Of a stretch of DNA of 64,000 bases, positions 17,847 through 27,839 are shown in pieces. The notes beneath the pieces were generated by a model. The model had not been told where the DNA came from. It did not search any database and worked only from the letters and a program-made list of their open reading frames with translations. Each line of letters begins with the position of its first letter. Within the stretch, counting starts at the first letter, position 1. The position numbers and the translations under genes are program-made. Source of the stretch: CBDFKQ01 sp965248855. Its GTDB lineage: Bacteria; Bacteroidota; Bacteroidia; Cytophagales; 172606-1. Where the stretch lies: NCBI GenBank assembly GCA_965248855.1, contig CBDFKQ010000012.1, forward strand, positions 1 through 64,000, in the 5' to 3' direction.

Positions 17847-20800
17847 ATGGCCTTTAATATGATTTATATAATCCGTTTTTTAAAATTATCCGCCTACATT
17901 TTTCTGTTAGTTTTATTAAGCAGGTGCAAGTCTGACCCTACGCCACCCGAAATAAAGGCAGAAATGGACAAACTACCGGATAATGTTGATTACAGCCTTC
18001 AAGTTAAGCCACTTTTATCTGATCGCTGTTTTGCTTGCCATGGACCTGATAAAAATAAGCGTCAGGCAGGTTTGCGATTAGATATTAAAGACGAAGCTTA
18101 TAATTTCGTATCAGAAAATGGAAAGCATGCTATTGTTTCAGGTGATTTGGGAGCAAGCGAAGTATTCCAAAGAATTATTTCAAATGACCCCAAGTACATA
18201 ATGCCGACTAATGAAAGCCATCTAAGCTTGAATAATGAAGAAAAGGCATTAATAATTAAATGGATTAAAGAAGGAGCAGTTTATAAAGATCACTGGGCAT
18301 TTATAGCTCCGGAGAAAAAAGAATTACCAAAAGTAAAAAATATTAAATGGGTTTCAAACGATATTGACAAGTTCATCTTGTCAAAAATGGAAAGAAAAAA
18401 CTTAACTCCATCACCCGAGGCCGAAAAAGCTACCTTATTAAGAAGGGTTTCTTTTGATCTTACAGGCTTACCTCCTACACCAAAAGAATTAAATGCTTTT
18501 ATTAATGATAAGTCACCAAAAGCATATGAACAAGCTGTTAACCGCCTGTTAAGTTCAACTCATTATGGTGAAAGGATGGCTTCAGAATGGATGGATGTAG
18601 CAAGATATGCCGATTCTCACGGTTATCAAGATGACGGTATGCGCAACGTTTATCCCTGGAGGGACTGGGTGATAAAATCGTTTAATCAAAATTTATCCTG
18701 GGATAAATTTATTACATATCAATTGGCAGGTGATATGCTTCCCAATCCGACAAAAGAACAATTGATTGCTACCTGTTTTAATCGCAACCATTCACAAAGT
18801 CAGGAAGGTGGGATAATTGATGAAGAATACCGTACTGAATATGTAGCTGACAGAGCAAATACTTTTGGAAAAGCATTTTTAGGTTTAACGGTTGAGTGCG
18901 CTCGTTGCCACGATCATAAGTATGACCCAATCTCTCAGAAAGATTATTATTCTTTATTTGCTTTTTTTAATCAAAATAAGGAATCGGGAGAAGTACCATA
19001 CAATGGTGAAGCTTCCCCAAGTATAATGTTGCCTGATACAGAGGTGGAAGAAAAGCTTAAATTTATTCGTGAAAAATTATCACCTGCAGAACAAAAAATT
19101 AACCCCAACTTGCTTTCCTATAAGAAAGATTTTGAATTATGGTTAAAGGAAACACATACTAATAAAAATATCTCTAATACTTTAAATACCGGCCTTGTAG
19201 CTTATTTCCCTTTTGAAGGTGGGAACGATTCTGTTTATATAAATGCTTTAGACAAAAAAATAAATGGTTATTCTGCCGGAGATAAAGATAAAAGGCCAAA
19301 AATGGTAAATGGAATAATTGGTCAGGCCAAGCAACTCCAAGGAGATTGTGGGATGGATTTTGTAATGAATATAGATAAAGCGACTTCTCTTAAAATGAAA
19401 CCGGAAGATAAGTTTGGGAAAGGCTTAAATTTTGAAAGAAACCAGCAATTTAGTGTAAGTGCATGGTTCAATATTTTAAAAAAAGGATTAAAAGGTCCGC
19501 TTTTTAACAGAAATAATGGTGAATTTGAAGGCTTTAGGGGTTATGATGTGTCATTAAACACCGATGGAACTCTTACAATATTAATGAGTTATGTATGGCC
19601 GGCTAATTGTATTGAACTGCATTCAACCGATAAATTACCCATTAATAAATGGACAAATATCGCCCTTACATATGACGGCAGTGGAAAAGCAAAGGGAATA
19701 AAATTATTCATTAATGGAAAAGAGTCCGTCACTAAAGTTACTACCGACCATTTAACGAAGAGCATTCTTCATGGAGAAAAGAAATCCAATTGGAATTTTA
19801 TGCCTTTTCAAATTGGAAAGGATTTCAGAAGAACGATAGATAATTTACAAGTAGATGAACTTAGGATTTACAACAGAAAGTTAACATCATTGGAAGTCGA
19901 AAGTTTAACCGGTGATAATAATAAAATCTCAGCATTGTTAAATACAGATCAATCAAAACTGAGTAATCTACAAAAAAATAATTTGTACGAATTTTATCTT
20001 TGGAACTATAATAAAGAGTTTGCATCAATTTTATCTGACGTAAATAAATTAAGAGGTGAGGAAGTAGAAATCATTACTAATATTCCTGAAATAATGGTAA
20101 TGCAGGAACTGCCTGAAAATCAAAAACGCAAAACATTTATTCTTTCCAGAGGCGCCTATGATGCCCCTACTAAAACCGAAGTGAGGGCTCATACACCTGA
20201 AAGGCTTTTGGAATTTAATGAAAAGGAATACCCTGCCAATAGATTGGGATTAGCGAAATGGTTAAATAATCCTAAAAATCCTTTAACATCCCGTGTGGCA
20301 GTGAACAGATTTTGGATGATGTATTTTGGAAGGGGCATTGTGAAAACGCAGGAAGATTGGGGTAACCAAGGTGATATGCCTAGCCACCCTGAGTTACTAG
20401 ACTGGCTTGCAATAAAGTTTATCGAGTCTGGTTGGAACGTAAAGGCAATACAAAAATTGATTGTAATGTCTTCAACATACCGTCAATCATCCGTCCCTGA
20501 TAAAAAACACCTTGAATTAGACCCTGATAACATATTATTGTCTCGAGGGCCCGTATTCAGGCTATCGGCAGAACAAATAAGAGATAATATTTTGCGTGCA
20601 AGTGGCTTGTTAGCAGAAAAAATAGGGGGGCCGAGTGTATACCCATATCAACCAAACGGTTTATGGGAGGCGCTGGCCACTAGAAATAAAGTGCATTACG
20701 AACAGGGGCATGGCGAAAATTTATATAGAAGGGGGTTGTATACAATATTTAAACGAAGTTCACCTACCCCATCCTTAATGACTTTTGATTTACCAGACAG

Positions 20801-21182
20801 GTATGTCTGTACAGTTCGTCGTCAAAAAACTAATACTCCTTTACAATCACTTGTATTAATGAACGACCCACAGTATATGGAAGCAGCAAGAGTATTAGGC
20901 GAAAGAATGATAAAGGAAGGTGGGAAAGAACCTGATAAACAAATAATATTTGCTTATGAAGCTTTAGTCGGTCGCTATCCTCGAAATGAAGAAATAAGAT
21001 TATTAAAGCAATACTATTATGAGGAATTAAATGATTTGAAAAAAAATCCCGCAAAAGCCTTACAAGTTTTAAATGTTGGTGAATTTGAAAGAGATAAGAG
21101 TTTAAACCCTATTGAATTAGCTGCATCATCTATGGTAGCAACTACTTTAATTAATTTTGAAGAAACAGTAATGAAAAGGTAA
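17847..21182 (+). CDS. PSCyt1-PSCyt2 (DUF1549)-LamG-PSD1 (DUF1553) lipoprotein cytochrome
   Basis: This 1111-residue protein, common in Planctomycetes and also present in Bacteroidota, has an N-terminal helix ending in LLSRC, a lipobox. The PSCyt1 domain has haem motif CFACH at residues 61-65. The DUF1549 domain (about 155-370) has LTGLPPTPKEL and a second haem-type motif, CARCHDHKYDP, at 351-361. A concanavalin/LamG-like domain (about 450-690, FSVSAWFNI, TNIALTYDGSG) is inserted before the DUF1553 domain (about 790-1100, NRFWMMYFGRGIV, STYRQSS, RRQKTNTPLQSL). It is 17 bases behind the membrane cytochrome. The LamG insert suggests sugar binding. The family reaction is not established. Confidence 0.9.
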   Translation: MAFNMIYIIRFLKLSAYIFLLVLLSRCKSDPTPPEIKAEMDKLPDNVDYSLQVKPLLSDRCFACHGPDKNKRQAGLRLDIKDEAYNFVSENGKHAIVSGDLGASEVFQRIISNDPKYIMPTNESHLSLNNEEKALIIKWIKEGAVYKDHWAFIAPEKKELPKVKNIKWVSNDIDKFILSKMERKNLTPSPEAEKATLLRRVSFDLTGLPPTPKELNAFINDKSPKAYEQAVNRLLSSTHYGERMASEWMDVARYADSHGYQDDGMRNVYPWRDWVIKSFNQNLSWDKFITYQLAGDMLPNPTKEQLIATCFNRNHSQSQEGGIIDEEYRTEYVADRANTFGKAFLGLTVECARCHDHKYDPISQKDYYSLFAFFNQNKESGEVPYNGEASPSIMLPDTEVEEKLKFIREKLSPAEQKINPNLLSYKKDFELWLKETHTNKNISNTLNTGLVAYFPFEGGNDSVYINALDKKINGYSAGDKDKRPKMVNGIIGQAKQLQGDCGMDFVMNIDKATSLKMKPEDKFGKGLNFERNQQFSVSAWFNILKKGLKGPLFNRNNGEFEGFRGYDVSLNTDGTLTILMSYVWPANCIELHSTDKLPINKWTNIALTYDGSGKAKGIKLFINGKESVTKVTTDHLTKSILHGEKKSNWNFMPFQIGKDFRRTIDNLQVDELRIYNRKLTSLEVESLTGDNNKISALLNTDQSKLSNLQKNNLYEFYLWNYNKEFASILSDVNKLRGEEVEIITNIPEIMVMQELPENQKRKTFILSRGAYDAPTKTEVRAHTPERLLEFNEKEYPANRLGLAKWLNNPKNPLTSRVAVNRFWMMYFGRGIVKTQEDWGNQGDMPSHPELLDWLAIKFIESGWNVKAIQKLIVMSSTYRQSSVPDKKHLELDPDNILLSRGPVFRLSAEQIRDNILRASGLLAEKIGGPSVYPYQPNGLWEALATRNKVHYEQGHGENLYRRGLYTIFKRSSPTPSLMTFDLPDRYVCTVRRQKTNTPLQSLVLMNDPQYMEAARVLGERMIKEGGKEPDKQIIFAYEALVGRYPRNEEIRLLKQYYYEELNDLKKNPAKALQVLNVGEFERDKSLNPIELAASSMVATTLINFEETVMKR

Positions 21183-21210
21183 AACTTTTAAAGCTGCATA
21201 TATTACAACT

Positions 21211-23997
21211 ATGTTATTGAAAGATAAAATTATACCTATTAAAAGTTTACTTTACTCGGTTTCTGCTTTAATAGTGGCTGCGGGGCTTGGCATTATATGG
21301 TATAACCCAAGTGAAGAAAAAATAGATTTTAATACAGATATACGGCCTATATTAAATACCAAATGTATTTCTTGCCATGGAGGTGTTAAAGAAAGCGCAG
21401 GTTTTAGTCTTTTTTCCAGGGAAGATGCGTTAAAAATTCCAAGATCAGGTAAGGCAGCCATTATTCCCGGCGATCCCGATAACAGTGAACTCATTAAACG
21501 ATTATTGGTTCATGATCCGGAAGAACGAATGCCCTATCACGCTGCACCATTAAATGAAGATGAAATCAACAAATTAAAAACATGGATAAAGGAAGGTGCA
21601 AAATGGAAAGAACATTGGGCCTATATCAAACCCATTAATCCCAAAGTTCCAAAAGATACATCAAACTGGGCTCTTAATCCTATTGATAATTTTATAATAC
21701 AAAAATTAAATCAAGAAGGATTAAAACATTCGCCTCAAGCAGATGTGGCAACACTTTTAAGAAGGCTTACGATTGACCTGACAGGCCTCCCTCCTACTGA
21801 AAAAGAATTTGAAGATTTTAAAAAAGATAAATCCTCTAACGCCTACGAAAAACAAGTTGACAGATTGCTTGCATCTCCACACTACGGCGAAAAATGGGCA
21901 GCCATGTGGCTCGATCTTGCAAGGTATTCCGATTCAAAAGGATATGAAAAAGACCAACAACGTAATATTTGGAAGTTTAGAGATTATGTGATCAAGTCGT
22001 TCAATGAAGACAAGCCTTTTAATCAATTTACCATTGAACAATTGGCAGGCGACCTACTCAATAATCCTGCTGAAAGTCAATTAATTGCTACTGCTTATCA
22101 TAGAAATACTTCAAATAATGATGAAGGCGGCACGGATGATGAAGAGTTCCGTACGTCTTCAGTTATGGATAGAAATAATAATACTTGGGAAACCTGGCAA
22201 GGCGTAACGATGGGTTGTGTACAATGTCATTCACATCCTTATGACCCTTTCAGACATGATGATTTTTATAAATCCCTGGCATTTTTTAACAACACCAGAG
22301 ATGAAGATATCCCATTGGAATACCCTAACTTAATTGATTACAAAACTGTTGACAGCCTTAAAATAATAAATATTAAAAATTGGATCAGAAAGGAAGTTCC
22401 ACAAAGCGAAGCCGAAAAGAGTGCAAATTATGTTGAAAAATTGTTAAGAATAGGTGAACCGAAAATTCATGCACATTCATTCGATTCTTTAACAAATGCA
22501 GCCATGATTGATGGAAAGTGGCTTGGAATTGGCCATATGGGATTTGCAAGATTAAAAAATGTAAACTTATCAGGTGTCAACCAAATATTAATAAGTATTG
22601 GTAGCGAGCATATTAATGGTTTATTGGAAATTAGAAAAGATAAAATAGACGGCGAAGTGATTGGTTTCCTTAAAATTATTAAGGATTCAAAAATGGGAGA
22701 TGCAAGGAATTACAAGAAAAAATTATTTCCAATTAAAAATATTAATGGTGTTCATTCTCTTTACTTCACATTAAAAAACCCTGCTTTAAAAAACCCTCAG
22801 GATTATGTTGCCGCAATTGAATATATAATGTTGCTTCCCGATTTTCCGGGTTACAATAAACACGGTTACGAATCTGTAAAAGACACTATAATGTCTTTAT
22901 TGAATAACACCAATACAGAGAGAACACCTATCCTACAGGAAAATAATATTGATTTTAAAAGAAAGAATTTCCTCTTCATCCGTGGCAACTGGACATCAAA
23001 AGGCAAACAAGTAGCACCATCTACTCCCGGATTTCTACCGGGATTAAAAAATTATCCGGCAAACAGACTTGGGCTTGCAAAATGGATTGTTGATAAAGAT
23101 AACCCTTTAACTGCCAGAGTAGCTGTTAATCGGTTTTGGGAACAAATTTTTGGTATTGGAATTGTTGAAACTCTTGAAGATTTCGGTTCCCAAGGTGCCA
23201 AACCATCTCATGCAGATTTATTGGACTATCTCTCTCTAACATTCAGGGATCAATACAAGTGGAGTATGAAAAAGATTTTAAAGCTGATAGTTATGTCAAA
23301 TACTTATAAACAAACTTCTATAGCATCAAAAGAACTCTTAAAAAAAGATCCTGTAAATAGATTATTAGCGCGCGGTTCAAGAATAAGGTTGACAGCTGAA
23401 GAAATTCGTGATCAGGCATTATCGGCTGGAGGTATATTAAGTATGAAAATGTACGGAAAAAGTGTAATGCCTCCACAACCCAAAGGAGTTTGGCAAGTAG
23501 TATACAGTGGGATGAATTGGAAAACAAGCGAAGGAGAAGATAAATTTCGCAGGGCAATTTATACTTTTTGGCGTCGTTCTTCACCTTATCCTTCCATGAT
23601 TACATTTGATGCCGCATCAAGAGAAATTTGCCAGTCCAGAAGGATCAGAACAAATACTCCATTACAGGCTTTGGTAACATTAAATGACACTGTTTATATT
23701 ATTGCTGCAAGAGCTTTGGCTTCAAGAATGATTAAAGAAAGTAGTGGAACTTTAAATGATAAGATTGCAAAAGGATATGAAATAGCTTTGCTTAAAACAA
23801 TCAGTCCACAAAAGCTTTCAATTTTAAACAAATTATATCAGCAATCATTTAAATATTATAACGAAAAACCGGGAGAAATTGAAAAAATCCTCGGTCTGCA
23901 AAAGATAAGCAATAATAAAAATGAAATTCAAAATGCATCTTTAACTATTGTTGCAAATGCCATAATGAACTTAGATGAATTTGTGATGAAAGAATAA
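21211..23997 (+). CDS. PSCyt1-PSCyt2 (DUF1549)-PSD1 (DUF1553) cytochrome, second copy
   Basis: This 928-residue paralogue of the preceding gene starts 28 bases after it. It has an N-terminal membrane helix (about 13-31) and no lipobox Cys. The PSCyt1 haem motif CISCH is at 52-56. The DUF1549 domain runs to about residue 350, with LTGLPPTEKEF and CVQCHSHPYDPF from residue 336. Instead of LamG it carries a beta-rich region at about 410-560 that resembles a carbohydrate-binding jelly roll but cannot be named. The DUF1553 domain follows (NRFWEQIFGIGIV, SNTYKQTS, RRIRTNTPLQALV). The pairing with the DUF1501 genes behind it is the usual gene order for this family. Confidence 0.9.
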   Translation: MLLKDKIIPIKSLLYSVSALIVAAGLGIIWYNPSEEKIDFNTDIRPILNTKCISCHGGVKESAGFSLFSREDALKIPRSGKAAIIPGDPDNSELIKRLLVHDPEERMPYHAAPLNEDEINKLKTWIKEGAKWKEHWAYIKPINPKVPKDTSNWALNPIDNFIIQKLNQEGLKHSPQADVATLLRRLTIDLTGLPPTEKEFEDFKKDKSSNAYEKQVDRLLASPHYGEKWAAMWLDLARYSDSKGYEKDQQRNIWKFRDYVIKSFNEDKPFNQFTIEQLAGDLLNNPAESQLIATAYHRNTSNNDEGGTDDEEFRTSSVMDRNNNTWETWQGVTMGCVQCHSHPYDPFRHDDFYKSLAFFNNTRDEDIPLEYPNLIDYKTVDSLKIINIKNWIRKEVPQSEAEKSANYVEKLLRIGEPKIHAHSFDSLTNAAMIDGKWLGIGHMGFARLKNVNLSGVNQILISIGSEHINGLLEIRKDKIDGEVIGFLKIIKDSKMGDARNYKKKLFPIKNINGVHSLYFTLKNPALKNPQDYVAAIEYIMLLPDFPGYNKHGYESVKDTIMSLLNNTNTERTPILQENNIDFKRKNFLFIRGNWTSKGKQVAPSTPGFLPGLKNYPANRLGLAKWIVDKDNPLTARVAVNRFWEQIFGIGIVETLEDFGSQGAKPSHADLLDYLSLTFRDQYKWSMKKILKLIVMSNTYKQTSIASKELLKKDPVNRLLARGSRIRLTAEEIRDQALSAGGILSMKMYGKSVMPPQPKGVWQVVYSGMNWKTSEGEDKFRRAIYTFWRRSSPYPSMITFDAASREICQSRRIRTNTPLQALVTLNDTVYIIAARALASRMIKESSGTLNDKIAKGYEIALLKTISPQKLSILNKLYQQSFKYYNEKPGEIEKILGLQKISNNKNEIQNASLTIVANAIMNLDEFVMKE

Positions 23998-24066
23998 GGG
24001 ATTATTAGAGATTGGGAAGAGTTTTTGCCTTTATCTCACAACTTAATTTAATTAAAATATAATTGT

Positions 24067-25560
24067 ATGAATATTTTAGAAGAAGCTATTTACAGGCAAA
24101 GCGAATATTTAACCCGTCGGCATTTTTTATGGCAATGCACAACCGGTATTGGCGCTATGGCACTTTCCGGTTTGGTAGGCTGTAGTTTGAAATCAAATAC
24201 TATATTGAACTCTGGAGATGCCGTTGCTCGTGACCTGTCTAAACCCTTTGAAATATTACCGACCCATTTTGCACCAAAAGCTAAAAGGGTAATATTTTTA
24301 CATATGGCCGGTGCGCCGTCTCAATTAGAATTATTTGACTATAAACCCGAATTAAAAAAATTCGATGGTAAAGATTGTCCTGCATACTTATTGGAAGGTA
24401 AAAAATTTGCTTTTATAAAGGGTGTTCCTAAAATGCTCGGCCCACAGGCAGAATTTAAACAACACGGTCAATCGGGTGCCTGGATATCTCACCATTTACC
24501 TGAATTTGCTAAAATGGCTGATGATGTTACTTTTTTAAAGGCAATGCATACAGATCAGTTTAACCATGCACCTGCGCAATTATTAATGCAAACAGGAAAT
24601 GCAAGGCTGGGCAGACCAAGTATGGGCGCCTGGGTTACTTATGGTTTAGGTTCTGAAAATGAAAACCTTCCGGGATTTATAGTTCTTCTTTCAGGAGGAA
24701 AATCTCCTGATGCAGGTAAAGCAGGATATGGAAGCGGCTTCTTACCAACTGTATATCAAGGCGTAGAGTGCCGCTCTAAAGGCGAGCCCGTTTTGTATGT
24801 TTCTAATCCTGAAGGGATGAACAGAGATTTAAGGAAGGCATCACTCGATGCTATAAATGATATAAATAAGCTACAATACGAAGAAACGAAAGACCCTGAA
24901 ACTATTTCAAGAATATCGCAATATGAAATGGCTTTTAAAATGCAGGTTTCAGTACCGGAAGTAATGAATATTAACGATGAACCTGCATGGGTGCATGAAA
25001 TGTATGGCACACAACCCGGAAAATCATCTTTTGCAAATAATTGTTTATTGGCCAGAAGATTAGTTGAAAAAGGTGTAAGGTTCGTTCAGTTATTTGATTG
25101 GGGTTGGGATTCTCATGGAAATGATCCTAATAATGCCTTAGATAAAGGCTTTGGAAATTTATGTCATAATATCGACAGGCCTATCTCTGCGTTATTAAAA
25201 GATTTAAAAATGCGCGGTCTTTTAGAAGATACACTGGTAGTATGGGGTGCTGAATTCGGAAGGACACCTATGCAGGAAAATAGAGAAGGGAAAAAAATGG
25301 ATTTTAAAGGAAGAGACCATCATACTGAAGCTTTTACAGTTTGGATGGCGGGCGGAGGTGTTAAACGAGGGTTTAGTTTGGGTGAAACGGACGATATCGG
25401 CTACTATGGTATAAAAGACCGTACTGATGTTTATGACTTGCAGGCAACTATTTTACATCAATTAGGTATGAATCATGAAAAACTTACTTATTCGTTTCAA
25501 GGCAGAAATTTCCGCCTGACGGATGTTCATGGTAAAGTAATTGAAAAAATATTAGCCTGA
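24067..25560 (+). CDS. DUF1501 (sulfatase-fold) protein, Tat-type signal, first copy
   Basis: This 497-residue protein has a Tat-like N-terminus (LTRRHFLWQCTTGIGAMAL) followed by a possible lipobox (LVGC). DUF1501 proteins belong to the alkaline phosphatase/sulfatase-like fold. Visible conserved segments are HMAGAPSQLELFDYKP, MHTDQFNHAPAQLLMQTG, WGWDSHGNDPNN, VVWGAEFGRTPM and GRDHHTEAFTVWMAGGG. The Asp and His residues in these would be the metal ligands, but no sulfatase formylglycine signature is seen, so sulfatase activity should not be assumed. It lies 69 bases behind the second PSCyt gene and 39 before its own paralogue. Confidence 0.9.
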   Translation: MNILEEAIYRQSEYLTRRHFLWQCTTGIGAMALSGLVGCSLKSNTILNSGDAVARDLSKPFEILPTHFAPKAKRVIFLHMAGAPSQLELFDYKPELKKFDGKDCPAYLLEGKKFAFIKGVPKMLGPQAEFKQHGQSGAWISHHLPEFAKMADDVTFLKAMHTDQFNHAPAQLLMQTGNARLGRPSMGAWVTYGLGSENENLPGFIVLLSGGKSPDAGKAGYGSGFLPTVYQGVECRSKGEPVLYVSNPEGMNRDLRKASLDAINDINKLQYEETKDPETISRISQYEMAFKMQVSVPEVMNINDEPAWVHEMYGTQPGKSSFANNCLLARRLVEKGVRFVQLFDWGWDSHGNDPNNALDKGFGNLCHNIDRPISALLKDLKMRGLLEDTLVVWGAEFGRTPMQENREGKKMDFKGRDHHTEAFTVWMAGGGVKRGFSLGETDDIGYYGIKDRTDVYDLQATILHQLGMNHEKLTYSFQGRNFRLTDVHGKVIEKILA

Positions 25561-25599
25561 TATTAAATAAAATTTATTATCATTAATTGATAAAATAAT

Positions 25600-27051
25600 A
25601 TGACACCTGAAGAAAAAATTGCTTATCAGATTAATAGAAGGGAATTTTTATCCAAAACCAGTTTAGGGCTTGGAGCATTGAGTTTATCAAGTTTAATAAA
25701 CCCTTTTGAAGCATTAGCGAAAACCCTGGGTGGCGGAGGCGAAGAATTAAAACTTCCCCATTTTCCACCTAAAGTAAAAAAAGTAATTTATCTTTTTCAA
25801 AGCGGGGCACCTTCGCAATTGGAGTTATTTGACTACAAACCTTTACTGAAAAAAATGTTTGGGCAGGAATTACCGGATTCTATCCGCAATGGACAACGTT
25901 TGACGGGGATGAGTTCTGCACAAAAGTCCTTTCCACTTGCTTTCGGTAAATTTGAATTTGAACAATATGGTAAGAGCAGAGCATGGTTATCTGACTTATT
26001 ACCTTATCATAGGCAGATAGTTGATGAATTATGTTTCATAAAATCAATGCATACCGAAGCAATTAATCACGATCCTGCAGTTACTTTTTTTCAAACCGGT
26101 TCTCAGCAAGGTGGCAGGCCGAGTATTGGTTCTTGGTTGAGCTATGGATTAGGAAGTGACAATCAAAACCTGCCTGCTTTTTGTGTACTTCTCTCAAGAG
26201 CAAGAGAAGGAGACCAGCCATTATATGCGAAGCTTTGGGCCAATGGATTTTTACCATCTCAACATCAGGGCGTAATGTTTCGCTCGGGGAAAGATCCGGT
26301 TCTTTATTTAAATGATCCGTCAGGAATTGACCGCAAAGACCGACGCAAGATGTTGGATTATCTTGCCGAACTTCATAAAGACCAATATAACCATACCCTT
26401 GACCCGGAAATCAATGCAAAAATATCACAATATGAAATGGCCTACAGAATGCAGACCTCTGTACCTGAGGTGATGGACGTATCAAAAGAACCTCAATATA
26501 TTTATGATATGTATGGTGAAGATGCTAAAAAGCCCGGTACTTTTGCAGCAAACTGTCTGCTGGCCAGAAAATTAATTGAAAAAGATGTGCGTTTTGTACA
26601 ATTATATCATCAAGGGTGGGATCAACATAATAACTTGCCTACAGAAATAAAGAAAATGGCTAAAAGTGTTGACCAGGCATCGGCTGCGTTGGTGAAGGAT
26701 TTAAAACAAAGGGGCTTGTTGGATGATACCTTAGTAATTTGGGGCGGAGAATTTGGAAGAACGAATTATTCACAGGGAAAGCTTACGCTGGAAAATTATG
26801 GCCGCGATCATCACCCCCGTTCATTCACTATATGGATGGCAGGTGCAGGTATTAAAAAAGGAATAACTTATGGAGAAACTGATGAATTTGGCTATAATGT
26901 AATTAAAAATCCTGTACACGTTCATGATTTTCAAGCTACTCTCATGCATTTATTGGGAGTTGATCATGAAAAATTTACATTTAAATTTCAAGGCAGACGA
27001 TACAGATTAACGGATGTGGCGGGGCATGTAGTAAAAGGAATATTAGTGTAA
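25600..27051 (+). CDS. DUF1501 (sulfatase-fold) protein, Tat-type signal, second copy
   Basis: This 483-residue protein is clearly paralogous to the gene at 24067. The Tat-like signal is INRREFLSKTSLGLGALSL. Conserved segments are FQSGAPSQLELFDYKP, MHTEAINHDPAVTFFQTG, YHQGWDQHNN, VIWGGEFGRTNYS and GRDHHPRSFTIWMAGAG. It is the last gene of the cytochrome operon and is followed by a strong terminator at 27090-27123. Two DUF1501 copies match two PSCyt copies in the same operon, so each cytochrome may have its own partner; that is an inference from gene order only. Confidence 0.9.
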   Translation: MTPEEKIAYQINRREFLSKTSLGLGALSLSSLINPFEALAKTLGGGGEELKLPHFPPKVKKVIYLFQSGAPSQLELFDYKPLLKKMFGQELPDSIRNGQRLTGMSSAQKSFPLAFGKFEFEQYGKSRAWLSDLLPYHRQIVDELCFIKSMHTEAINHDPAVTFFQTGSQQGGRPSIGSWLSYGLGSDNQNLPAFCVLLSRAREGDQPLYAKLWANGFLPSQHQGVMFRSGKDPVLYLNDPSGIDRKDRRKMLDYLAELHKDQYNHTLDPEINAKISQYEMAYRMQTSVPEVMDVSKEPQYIYDMYGEDAKKPGTFAANCLLARKLIEKDVRFVQLYHQGWDQHNNLPTEIKKMAKSVDQASAALVKDLKQRGLLDDTLVIWGGEFGRTNYSQGKLTLENYGRDHHPRSFTIWMAGAGIKKGITYGETDEFGYNVIKNPVHVHDFQATLMHLLGVDHEKFTFKFQGRRYRLTDVAGHVVKGILV

Positions 27052-27089
27052 AAGTGTTTTGAGTTATTGGCAAAAGGAATGTATTATGT

Positions 27090-27123
27090 AAAAGGTGAGT
27101 TTATTTTAGACTCACCTTTTATA
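27090..27123 (+). terminator. Intrinsic terminator of the cytochrome operon
   Basis: Eleven-base perfect arms, AAAAGGTGAGT and its complement, flank a nine-base loop and are followed by T-rich sequence. It lies about 40 bases behind the last DUF1501 gene. Confidence 0.8.
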
Positions 27124-27270
27124 TGATATCAATTAGTAGAATTATGATCAAAGTTAGTTTATCAGTGCCTATGCATCTTTACATTACATTCGCAAAAAAA
27201 AACAATTTATGAGAAACCTTTTCAATTGTTTTTTTTATTACCTTATAAAACTGTTAAATATCATAAAAAT

Positions 27271-27299
27271 ATATACCCGGCTTTTGGCACCGGGCATAT
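27271..27299 (-). terminator. Hairpin behind the small lipoprotein gene
   Basis: CCCGG (27276-27280) pairs with CCGGG (27290-27294), extended by imperfect ATAT arms. On the minus strand it is followed by a TA/T-rich tail, so it can end transcription of the lipoprotein gene. Confidence 0.5.
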
Positions 27300-27337
27300 A
27301 AAATCTATAAGAAGTACAAAGAATTTAACTTTTAACT

Positions 27338-27772
27338 TTAACCGGGTACAGTACTTACCGTTAACTGCCTGTCAATTTTTGTAGTTGTATCGGTATAGAC
27401 TATAACCAACGAACCACTTTTTAAAGTAGTTACAGTTAAAACTTTTCCGTCAAGTGCACCTCCTTTAATAGTAATTGTTTTATTATCTGTAGCCAATGTG
27501 TAGGTACCTGTGCTTGTACTTCCGTTAACATCGGTATAAGTATAATTGGTACCATCAAATTTTAATCTATACTTGGAAAAATCCTCTGTATTACCAGATG
27601 TTTTGGAAGCATCATATACAGTAGATGTTCCGCTTTGTACCGTAGCTGCTTTCCAGGTATTTTTTAATATATCCTGAGGAGCCGGATCCGGGTTATTTTT
27701 TTTACAAGCCGAAAGATTGAATATTAGCATTCCTAAAACAGAAAAGCCAAAAACAAAAAATATTTTCTTCAT
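27338..27772 (-). CDS. Small lipoprotein, lipocalin-like
   Basis: This 144-residue protein has a lipoprotein signal ending LSAC, followed by KKNNPDPAP, as is usual for Bacteroidota surface lipoproteins. The mature part has TWKA, YTYTDVNGSTSTGTYTL, KTITIKGGALDGK and a closing beta-strand pattern that resembles the lipocalin-like/DUF4923-type domains often found near Sus genes. No catalytic residues are seen. It lies 67 bases downstream of the T9SS GH9 gene on the same strand and is probably the last gene of the susC-susD-GH9 transcript. Its role is unknown; ligand binding is a guess from the fold. Confidence 0.65.
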   Translation of the reverse strand: MKKIFFVFGFSVLGMLIFNLSACKKNNPDPAPQDILKNTWKAATVQSGTSTVYDASKTSGNTEDFSKYRLKFDGTNYTYTDVNGSTSTGTYTLATDNKTITIKGGALDGKVLTVTTLKSGSLVIVYTDTTTKIDRQLTVSTVPG

Positions 27773-27839
27773 ATTATTTTTATTTAAAGATTTTTTATGT
27801 TTAATAATTACAAACTAAAAGATAATATTTCAAATATTA

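Noticed and set aside
16363..27051. Recent transfer of the cytochrome/DUF1501 operon from Planctomycetes
   Set aside because: Base composition and codon use look like the neighbours, there are no flanking mobile elements, and these families are known in Bacteroidota. Old transfer cannot be excluded.
24067..27051. DUF1501 proteins as active sulfatases
   Set aside because: They share the fold, but the C/S-x-P-x-R formylglycine signature of sulfatases is not seen, so no sulfatase call was made.
27389..27772. Lipoprotein gene at 27338 considered as a possible start of a separate regulatory operon
   Set aside because: It follows the GH9 gene by 67 bases on the same strand and has no promoter-like sequence of its own, so it was kept as the tail of the Sus transcript.
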